Source: Microcoleus sp. FACHB-68
GTDB lineage: Bacteria; Cyanobacteriota; Cyanobacteriia; Cyanobacteriales; Oscillatoriaceae
Direction: 5' to 3'
Length of the DNA: 64,000 nucleotides
Assembly (NCBI RefSeq): GCF_014695715.1
Contig: NZ_JACJOT010000008.1
Location: 62,001 to 126,000, forward strand
A program made the position numbers and the translations under genes. The stretch's first letter is position 1, and the number at the start of each line of letters is the position of its first letter. The notes under the pieces are model-generated. The model was given only the letters and a program-made list of their open reading frames with translations. It searched no databases and was not told the origin of the DNA. Positions 58,336 through 64,000 of the stretch are shown in pieces.

Positions 58336-58372
58336 ATGTTTGAACGCGGGAGAAAGAATTGTTATCCCGCAA

Positions 58373-58453
58373 AGGGTCGGGCTGGATTTGAACCAGCAGT
58401 GCTGATAGCTCCGGTTTTACAGACCTTTACCTGCGCCAATAGGGAGCCGACCC
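58373..58453 (-). tRNA. tRNA-Tyr(GUA)
   Basis: Class II; acceptor gggtcgg/ccgaccc perfect, loop ctgtaaa (GTA), variable arm of about 14 bases, T-arm gctgg/ccagc. Two anticodon-stem pairs are mismatched. Confidence 0.8.
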
Positions 58454-58461
58454 AGAAAATT

Positions 58462-58564
58462 TGGTAGTGCTGACGGGACTTGTTCGCATAGCGTGCGCTT
58501 TAGCGCATACCCGCAAATCACCTGATCGAAAGTCAAGCGGCTTAATCCATTTGCCTACAGCACT
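58462..58564 (-). tRNA. tRNA-Glu(UUC)-anticodon with T-loop insertion
   Basis: Acceptor agtgctg/cagcact perfect, anticodon stem cttga/tcagg with loop ctttcga (TTC by position; the D-arm resembles tRNA-Arg, so UCG is an alternative reading), encoded CCA. The T-stem gcggg/cccgt encloses a repeat. Confidence 0.65.
58483..58509. repeat. small dispersed repeat in T-loop of tRNA-Glu
   Basis: ttcgcatagcg, hairpin tgcgc-ttta-gcgca, ending ta. Confidence 0.75.
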
Positions 58565-58569
58565 ATGAT

Positions 58570-58644
58570 TGGCGAAGGGACTGAGATTTGAACTCAGATC
58601 TACGGTTTTGGAGACCGTGATGTTGCCAGTTACACCATCCCTAC
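58570..58644 (-). tRNA. tRNA-Trp(CCA)
   Basis: Anticodon stem acggt/accgt with loop ctccaaa (CCA), T-arm ctgag/ctcag, acceptor gtaggga/tcccttc with one mismatch, G73 and encoded CCA. Confidence 0.88.
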
Positions 58645-58647
58645 ATT

Positions 58648-58748
58648 TGGTAGCACCGGCGGGACTTGTTCGCATAGCGTGCGCGTTAGCGCATACCCGC
58701 ATTACCCGGCTTATGAGGCCGGCGCTTTACCAATTAAGCTACGGTGCG
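58648..58748 (-). tRNA. tRNA with CAU anticodon and T-loop insertion
   Basis: Acceptor cgcaccg/cggtgct with only the first pair mismatched, D-stem gctt/aagc, anticodon stem ccggc/gccgg with loop ctcataa (CAT), encoded CCA. Could be Met, initiator Met or lysidine-type Ile. The T-stem gcggg/cccgc encloses a repeat. Confidence 0.7.
58669..58695. repeat. small dispersed repeat in T-loop of tRNA(CAU)
   Basis: ttcgcatagcg, hairpin tgcgc-gtta-gcgca, ending ta; almost identical to the copy in the tRNA-Glu gene 186 bases away. Confidence 0.75.
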
Positions 58749-58756
58749 ACGCCAGA

Positions 58757-58809
58757 GGCTGAGGTGGGATTTGTTCGCGTAGCGTCTCCAAAGGCTGAGG
58801 TGGGATTTG
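58757..58809. repeat. 17-bp direct repeat flanking a small dispersed repeat at tRNA-Cys 3' end
   Basis: ggctgaggtgggatttg occurs at 58757-58773 and 58793-58809, separated by the 19-base ttcgcgtagcgtctccaaa. The second copy is the acceptor and T-arm 3' strand of the tRNA-Cys gene, so insertion duplicated the end and left the tRNA intact. Confidence 0.85.
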
Positions 58810-58868
58810 AACCCACGAGAAAAATCAGTTTTGCAGACTGACGCCTTCAACCACTTGGCTACTCAGCC
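58792..58868 (-). tRNA. tRNA-Cys(GCA)
   Basis: Acceptor ggctgag/ctcagcc perfect, anticodon stem tcagt/actga with loop ctgcaaa (GCA), T-arm gtggg/cccac, U73 as expected for Cys. Confidence 0.88.
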
Positions 58869-58873
58869 ATTTG

Positions 58874-58948
58874 AAGTCCCGACGAGATTTGCACTCGCAA
58901 TCTTCACCTTGAGAGGGTGACGGCTTAAACGAATTCGCCTACGGGACT
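58874..58948 (-). tRNA. tRNA-Glu(CUC)-anticodon tRNA
   Basis: Acceptor agtcccg/cgggact perfect, anticodon stem tcacc/ggtga with loop ctctcaa (CTC), T-arm gcgag/ctcgt. A CUC anticodon is uncommon in bacteria. Confidence 0.75.
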
Positions 58949-58978
58949 GTAAATTTGCTTCCCAGAATCACTGCTGAA

Positions 58979-59051
58979 CGAGGCTGACGGGTCTCGATCC
59001 CGCGACCTTCTGTTCGACAGACAGATGCTCTACCAACTGAGCTACAGCCCC
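58979..59051 (-). tRNA. tRNA-Asp(GUC), first gene of the array
   Basis: Acceptor ggggctg/cagcctc, D-stem gctc/gagc, anticodon stem tctgt/acaga with loop ctgtcga (GTC), T-arm gcggg/cccgt, G73 as expected. Confidence 0.92.
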
Positions 59052-59265
59052 ATGAAATCAGCAGTTTGTCTTCTGGTTTTTGGACTTCTCGGCGGTTGAC
59101 TCGGTGGAAGATGACCCAAGGGGGCTATCCTCAATGTTGTAGTACGAACCGCCGTTGTCCAATTTTTAATGACATGGCCTTTTACTTATTCAGTTTTCAA
59201 GGTTCAGAGTTTGTATTGCTTTCGGGATAAGCTTTTCAGCTCTTTCTCTCTCGCTCCACATTTAT

Positions 59266-59295
59266 ATACTACAAACATAATACAAAAAGTGTCAA
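59266..59295 (-). promoter_or_regulatory. promoter of the tRNA array
   Basis: On the minus strand ttgaca (59290-59295), an 18-base spacer and tagtat (59266-59271), about 215 bases before tRNA-Asp. Confidence 0.65.
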
Positions 59296-59554
59296 GGGGT
59301 TGTGCAAAAGTTTTTTTACGCGGCACTCTAAAGCAGAAAAGCCTTATAAAATCAAGTATTCAAGAGGTCTATGCCTAGAAAAAGCTCAGACAAGGAGGCA
59401 AAGAAGCCAAAAATTTCTTCCGTACTACACCGGCACCGTACTACACCGGCAGATCACAAAGCCGGCATTGAGCCACCCAACCCATATATAAAGACAGCTC
59501 ATCCCTCTTTCGCTGCTTGAGGAAGGAATTGCTTTCAGTTTGAAACACCAAAAA
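59296..59554. other. intergenic between tRNA array and oxidoreductase gene
   Basis: No gene recognised. A short direct repeat ctacaccggca occurs at 59425-59455. Confidence 0.4.
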
Positions 59555-60745
59555 TTACTTCGACTTCACCGGCAGCGCGTTAAACTGGGCCATAAACCGG
59601 CGATCAATCCAATCCTTCCACCACCACAGCAATGGCGAAGGGCCAAAACCCCAAGCGCCACGGGATGCAATTGCCGAACCAGTGCCGGTGCCAATTAAAG
59701 AGAGATATTGCTTCTGCGGCTGATATGGCTTTAAGGACTCTGCTAGCAAACTTCGCCGCAGGTTTTCATATAAAGGTTTGCCTTGCCGCACTGCAAACAC
59801 CCCAGCCTTGGGGCAAGGATTCTGTATTATGGTGGCAACATCACCGGCAGCGAAAACCTGGGGGTGAGAGATAGATTGCAGAAATTCGCTCACTTGGATA
59901 AAACCGCGCTCATCCGTCGCTAAACCGGCATCTTGAAGCCAAGCCGGTGCGGATGCCTGAGTTACCCAAAAAATGCGATCGCACTCCACACTCAAACCCG
60001 ACTCAGAATGAACTATTAAAGATGAATTCTGCTTTTCTACCGCACAGACGGTTTCCCCTAGATGTAGTTGAATAGCGCGTTTTCTCAGAATTTTCTGTAA
60101 GCGCCGGCGTACCCATCCGTTATAGCTGGGCATAATTTCACCGTCGCGATGGAAGATATGAATTTGTAGAATATCTGCCGGCAATTCAGTCTGCTCAAGA
60201 ATTTGCCGTAAGCGTGCATCCATAGTCAATGCCAGTTCCACACCACCGGCACCCCCACCAACAATGGCAAGACTGAGGGGTTTTTTAGGAATTTCTGCAA
60301 TTTCTTCAAGCAGCCGGTGCCAAATCGCTAACAACTGCGGCACCGGCTTTGCTGGAATTGCAAATTCAGTCGCACCGGGTACTGATATTGTGGCGGGAGT
60401 GCTGCCAATATCAACCGATACTACATCGAACGCCACCGGCAAACTATTGGCACACAACACTTTATTGTTCGCTAAATCTAAACCGATTGCTTCGTCAATA
60501 ATTAGTTTAGCTCCGGCAAACTGTGCTAATTTTCGTAAATTTATATGACACTCATCAAATTTATAAAAGCCGGCAACATAACCAGGCAGCATCCCCGAAT
60601 AAGGCGCATGAGGTGTATTTGAAATCAGCGTTAGCCGGATTCCGGGCAGTGGGTTTATCCCAAATAGTTGCAGTACAATCGCATGACTATGACCGCCGCC
60701 AATCAGCACTAAGTCTTGATCAATGGGTTGTGAGATTTGCTGCAT
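59555..60745 (-). CDS. FAD/NAD(P)-dependent oxidoreductase (SelD-N-terminal type)
   Basis: A 396-residue two-dinucleotide-binding-domain flavoprotein: FAD motif VLIGGGHSHAIVL, NAD(P) motif LAIVGGGAGGVELALTM and FAD-closing FAAGDVATI. The GGHSHA start and the tail WWWKDWIDRRFMAQFNALP match the NDH-2-like domain that many cyanobacteria fuse to selenophosphate synthetase SelD. Here the SelD part is absent: the protein stops just where SelD would begin. Substrate unknown. Confidence 0.8.
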   Translation of the reverse strand: MQQISQPIDQDLVLIGGGHSHAIVLQLFGINPLPGIRLTLISNTPHAPYSGMLPGYVAGFYKFDECHINLRKLAQFAGAKLIIDEAIGLDLANNKVLCANSLPVAFDVVSVDIGSTPATISVPGATEFAIPAKPVPQLLAIWHRLLEEIAEIPKKPLSLAIVGGGAGGVELALTMDARLRQILEQTELPADILQIHIFHRDGEIMPSYNGWVRRRLQKILRKRAIQLHLGETVCAVEKQNSSLIVHSESGLSVECDRIFWVTQASAPAWLQDAGLATDERGFIQVSEFLQSISHPQVFAAGDVATIIQNPCPKAGVFAVRQGKPLYENLRRSLLAESLKPYQPQKQYLSLIGTGTGSAIASRGAWGFGPSPLLWWWKDWIDRRFMAQFNALPVKSK

Positions 60746-60787
60746 TAAAGAGCCGGTGCTGAAACGTTAAATACTTCGATCAAAAGA

Positions 60788-61252
60788 TTATCCACCACAA
60801 CTTCCACAATCTGCACCGCTATAATTAAGTATTCCACAGGCAAGGTCAGAATGGCAGCCGGCGCATCCCTCCCAAGCTTCAAAGCCGCAGCTAATCGCCT
60901 CACAGCCATCTTCAAGAAACTCAGAACAACGACTGTTTGCCAGATTGCCGCCATTCCTATCATGACGCCGACGTTGTGCTTCCTTGTTTGGATCGGGCGT
61001 TCCAATCTTAGATTTCAGAACTTGATTGGCAGCTTTGCAAGCTTGCAGCCAATGTCGAGAGATAGCAATCGCCTCAATTAAACCCTGCTCTAAGATAGTA
61101 CGTTTGATAAATTCCGAGCAAGACTCTTTTCCATGTAGTACCCGATACGCACAGGAAAACCCTTTTTTGGGGGAAATATGTTTTTGATAGCCACGGCTCA
61201 AAGCTGCTGCTGAGCTACGAGTGACTGAGTCAACCTTTGTTGTGATAACCAT
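60788..61252 (-). CDS. yidD: YidD-like membrane insertion factor with Cys-rich tail
   Basis: A 154-residue protein. The N-terminal part LSRGYQKHISPKKGFSCAYR with ESCSEFIKRTILEQGL follows the YidD pattern (RGYQ..ISP..G..C....CS), a small factor that helps YidC insert membrane proteins. The C-terminal 45 residues contain about eight Cys (CSEFLEDGCEAISCGFEAW, CAGC, CGSC), an extension absent from enterobacterial YidD, possibly metal binding. Confidence 0.65.
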   Translation of the reverse strand: MVITTKVDSVTRSSAAALSRGYQKHISPKKGFSCAYRVLHGKESCSEFIKRTILEQGLIEAIAISRHWLQACKAANQVLKSKIGTPDPNKEAQRRRHDRNGGNLANSRCSEFLEDGCEAISCGFEAWEGCAGCHSDLACGILNYSGADCGSCGG

Positions 61253-61816
61253 CTGTTGGATACCAATCTTAATGCCAGTATCTACAATGGGGAGCGTTTA
61301 ACAAATGCTGAGGCACACTTTTTAGTTTTATTTATTATCTGATAACTGTAGGTAAACTGCCGGCATTTTTATAATTTTTTAATTGTTGAGCTTTTTATCC
61401 TTTGGTTTTATCTTCATAGGTGTAAGTTTTGTGATTTTCCTATCTTGAACTATGGCTCATAGTAAAAGTCTTGCTTTTGAGGGCGCGAATTGGAAGTAAA
61501 TGTAACATTTTTTTAAAATTAAATAGATTTAATAAAGCTGGAATCAATCAGGAAACGCTCAAGGCTAGCCAAGCCGCTCTGAAAAGTATGCGGATTTGCA
61601 CTTAGCAAGTTTTCTTTGCAAGAATTTAACCTTTTAACCATGAAAGTTTAGCTGGCTTCAGAAAATTATTAAAAAATAAGATTTAATTTTTAACAGTCAT
61701 TTTAATCTTCAGGCTTGACAACTCTTAAAAATCGAGAAAAAATATAAGTTGAAAGTCAAAAAACTATAAGAGCCTTGTTTTAAGCTTTAATTTAAAAAAT
61801 TTTAAGGTAGCCTATT
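61253..61816. other. AT-rich intergenic region
   Basis: About 560 bases with no coding frame or clear structured element. Confidence 0.4.
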
Positions 61817-62131
61817 GTGTTAGAGATTTTATTAATTTTTATCTTGGGTTTAACACCGCCCTTGCTATCTTTATGGAGCCGGCGGCTGGCAGAAGCGCGG
61901 GCAACCTCGCGGCTGAGGGCGGCGAGGGAAGCAGCAGCAGCACGGGGGCTGCGAAGCCTCGCACTTTCTCCAGATACGCGTCCTCCTGAAAGGGTGGGCC
62001 AATTCCTTGGCGATCCTTCGTGCCGGTTTAATGCCAAATCGGCTTATATTCGCTGTGCGGTTAATCCCATAGGGCCATGCCAGGATTGTCCTCAGTATCA
62101 ACCACGGGAGGATATCAATTTTGGACTTTGA
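61817..62131 (+). CDS. DUF6464-like cyanobacterial protein
   Basis: A 104-residue protein from a GTG start. It has an N-terminal hydrophobic anchor (LEILLIFILGLTPPLLSLW), an Ala/Arg-rich helix and a C-terminal domain with SCRFNAKSAYIRCAVNPIGP and CQDC. The four Cys could bind a metal. The family appears limited to cyanobacteria; function unknown. Confidence 0.65.
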   Translation: MLEILLIFILGLTPPLLSLWSRRLAEARATSRLRAAREAAAARGLRSLALSPDTRPPERVGQFLGDPSCRFNAKSAYIRCAVNPIGPCQDCPQYQPREDINFGL

Positions 62132-62456
62132 TTTTTAACCGGCCAGTCTACTTAAACTCATTAATTAACCGGAATTTTTACCCAAATTAGCAGTTCCGTG
62201 TTTGCGTCGATTTGTCCACCGGCATCACTTTCTACAAGATAATTGTCACAGGCAAAACTGGCCACCTTCAATTAATCCAGCCAATTTCTTGACACAATCG
62301 GTAAAAATTTATAACAATTGTAGGTTGGCTGTCTATTCAGGCTCGGATCAGGTATGGCCTACGGTCAGGCTGCGCCAATTGGCAAAGCAAAAGCTGGCCC
62401 TCGCCCCATGAGCGGGATCGCTCAGCTACCTGTACGGCAATTTACTCAACAAATCC
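62132..62456 (+). other. rplU leader region
   Basis: About 325 bases upstream of rplU with no gene. Expected to contain the rplU promoter and possibly an L21 autoregulatory leader, but no conserved structure was recognised. Confidence 0.4.
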
Positions 62457-62855
62457 ATGACTTACGCAATTATCGAAACCGGCGGCAAACAATTACGGGT
62501 AGAACCGGGCCGCTTCTATGATATCGAGCTGCTTCCTGTAGAACCAGACGTAGACCTCACCATCGACAGAGTCTTGTTCGTTCAGCACGACGGCGGTGTT
62601 AGTATCGGTCAGCCCTTCGTCGAAGGCGCAACCGTCGAAGCCACAGTGCTACAACACCGGCGGGGCCGGAAAGTGCTCGTCTACAAGATGAAGCCCAAAA
62701 AGAAAACCCGTAATAAGCGGGGACACCGGCAAGAAATCACTCGCCTGATGATTAACTCCATCAGTCTGAATGGCTCAGTGTTCAGCGCCGACGAGTCGGC
62801 ATCTACCGCGCCAGCGTCTCAGCCAGAAGACGCCTATGAAACTGCGGCAGAATAA
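62457..62855 (+). CDS. rplU: 50S ribosomal protein L21
   Basis: A 132-residue L21: [50 protein letters not shown]. The usual length is about 103; here an acidic/Ala-rich C-terminal tail of about 25 residues is added. Followed by rpmA as in most bacteria. Confidence 0.95.
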   Translation: MTYAIIETGGKQLRVEPGRFYDIELLPVEPDVDLTIDRVLFVQHDGGVSIGQPFVEGATVEATVLQHRRGRKVLVYKMKPKKKTRNKRGHRQEITRLMINSISLNGSVFSADESASTAPASQPEDAYETAAE

Positions 62856-62988
62856 GTAAAGGGAATGGGGCATAGGGCATAGGGCATGGCTGCGCCAACC
62901 TAAAGGTACGGTTATTGAGAAGTCTTTCTTTCCCTCTTCCCATACCCCTAGCCCCAAAAACAAATTGTAAAGAGACTCGGAGGAAACT

Positions 62989-63279
62989 ATGGCTCATAAG
63001 AAAGGAACCGGCAGTACACGCAACGGACGCGACTCTAATGCCCAGCGCCTAGGCGTCAAGCGCTTCGGTGGCCAAACCGTCCGAGCCGGCAATATTTTGG
63101 TACGCCAGCGCGGCACCAAGTTTCACCCAGGCAACAACGTCGGCATTGGTTGTGACGATACCTTGTTTGCCCTGATTGATGGCGTTGTCACCTTTGAACG
63201 CAAAGGAAAAACCCGCAAGAAAGTAAGTGTTTACGCCAACCCAGTTGCTGAGACTGAACCCGTTGCGGCTCAAGTCTAA
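62989..63279 (+). CDS. rpmA: 50S ribosomal protein L27
   Basis: A 96-residue L27 beginning [20 protein letters not shown] with the usual [20 protein letters not shown]. Preceded by gaggaaact. The 133-base gap after rplU contains the gggcat repeat tract. Confidence 0.97.
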   Translation: MAHKKGTGSTRNGRDSNAQRLGVKRFGGQTVRAGNILVRQRGTKFHPGNNVGIGCDDTLFALIDGVVTFERKGKTRKKVSVYANPVAETEPVAAQV

Positions 63280-63307
63280 GCATCATTGGCTAGTTAAGAT
63301 AAATCGT

Positions 63308-63340
63308 GAGGGGTGCATGGCTGTGCACCCCTCTTTTTAT
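63308..63340 (+). terminator. rplU-rpmA terminator
   Basis: gaggggtgca pairs with tgcacccctc around tggctg and is followed by ttttt. Confidence 0.85.
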
Positions 63341-63435
63341 GGAAATGTTACAGAACGTTACCTAAATACGCTTTGTTAGGGCAGCGACAAGTTTTAGACT
63401 GGATCTTTGATATTTTTTGACCGTTAACAAACGCC

Positions 63436-64000
63436 ATGTTTCCAATCCATCGCCCTCGCCGCCTTCGCAGCCATCCTCAGGTGCGTCGGATGGTACGTGA
63501 AAATGTAGTGACCACAAGCGATCTGATTTACCCTCTATTTGCCGTGCCAGGAGAGGGGATTGCTAAAGAGGTCAAATCCATGCCGGGAGTTTACCAACTC
63601 TCGGTAGACAAAATCGTACAAGAAGCCAAGGAAGTCTACGACCTCGGCATCCCCGCTATTATTTTATTTGGCATTCCCGAAGATAAGGATATTGACGCCA
63701 CCGGCGCTTGGCACGATTGCGGAATTGTGCAAAAAGCCACGACAGCCGTTAAAGAAGCGGTGCCGGATCTGGTTGTGGTTGTGGATACTTGCTTGTGTGA
63801 ATATACCAGTCACGGGCACTGTGGCTTTCTGGAAGTCGGCGACTTGACGGGTCGAGTTTTGAACGATCCCACCCTGGAGTTGTTGAAAAAGACAGCCGTG
63901 GCGCAAGCAAAAGCCGGTGCTGATATTATTGCGCCTTCTGGGATGATGGATGGGTTTGTGCAAGCCATTCGGGAAGGATTGGATGCTGCCGGCTACCAGG
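63436..64000 (+). CDS. hemB: delta-aminolevulinic acid dehydratase (porphobilinogen synthase), 3'-truncated
   Basis: Starts [20 protein letters not shown] and runs past the right edge. The metal-binding Cys cluster [14 protein letters not shown] and [16 protein letters not shown] identify HemB, which joins two 5-aminolevulinates to porphobilinogen in tetrapyrrole synthesis. The N-terminal 188 of about 325 residues are present. Confidence 0.95.
   Translation, partial: MFPIHRPRRLRSHPQVRRMVRENVVTTSDLIYPLFAVPGEGIAKEVKSMPGVYQLSVDKIVQEAKEVYDLGIPAIILFGIPEDKDIDATGAWHDCGIVQKATTAVKEAVPDLVVVVDTCLCEYTSHGHCGFLEVGDLTGRVLNDPTLELLKKTAVAQAKAGADIIAPSGMMDGFVQAIREGLDAAGYQ

Noticed and set aside
60745-61005. 86-codon frame overlapping the YidD-like gene
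   Set aside because: Alternative frame of a coding sequence with recognisable YidD motifs.

Overview
The window looks like the chromosome of a filamentous, Microcoleus/Oscillatoria-like cyanobacterium. Evidence is chlM, hemB, crhR behind rimO, EbsA- and MgdA-like proteins, a phytol-kinase-like protein, a PEP-CTERM protein, HIP1 octamers (GCGATCGC) and a striking density of TGCCGG/GCCGGC words. The genus is inference.

Layout. 0-6.8 kb: cell-surface polysaccharide and glycolipid genes (BY-kinase end, GT26, two GT2 enzymes, radical SAM). 7-18 kb: tnpB relic, ebsA-like, DRTGG protein, DICT-GAF histidine kinase, ABC exporter, small membrane protein, rimO-crhR. 18-25 kb: RTX/Calx-beta/FG-GAP protein, repeat-rich PEP-CTERM protein, double-length phosphofructokinase. 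25.5-41 kb: OLD-type ATPase-nuclease, DUF433/DUF5615 toxin-antitoxin pair, phytol-kinase-like protein, chlM, nagA, purE, NtcA-amt, SGNH hydrolase, broken TPR-CHAT gene. 59.5-64 kb: FAD oxidoreductase, YidD-like protein, rplU-rpmA, start of hemB.

The remarkable part is 41-59 kb, nearly all on the minus strand. It encodes a Ro60-like TROVE-vWA protein (50943-52376), KptA RNA 2'-phosphotransferase, a ThiF/E1-like protein, an AAA ATPase, a ubiquitin-like mini-protein ending in Gly, a methyltransferase, a DIP1984-family protein and a paralogue of ribosomal stalk protein L7/L12. Interleaved are eight copies of an RNA element not matched to any family I know. All eight have a variable but self-complementary outer stem, an invariant 5' AGCTTACATAC and a 3' AACTT. 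The apical cargo varies: four carry tRNA-like modules (one circularly permuted), two carry near-exact mimics of the 23S rRNA sarcin-ricin loop and the L11/thiostrepton-binding GTPase centre, and two carry only small hairpins. Ro proteins bind Y RNAs, and bacterial Y RNAs can carry tRNA-like domains, so I infer these are a divergent Y-RNA family.

Immediately upstream is a 26-gene tRNA array covering all 20 amino acids. It contains an RNA element, a PD-(D/E)XK-like endonuclease gene on the opposite strand, several decayed tRNA copies, and short hairpin repeats inserted into the T-loops of five tRNAs. Together, tRNAs, factor-binding-centre mimics, a stalk-protein paralogue and RNA repair/Ro proteins suggest a decoy, sensor or repair system centred on translation.
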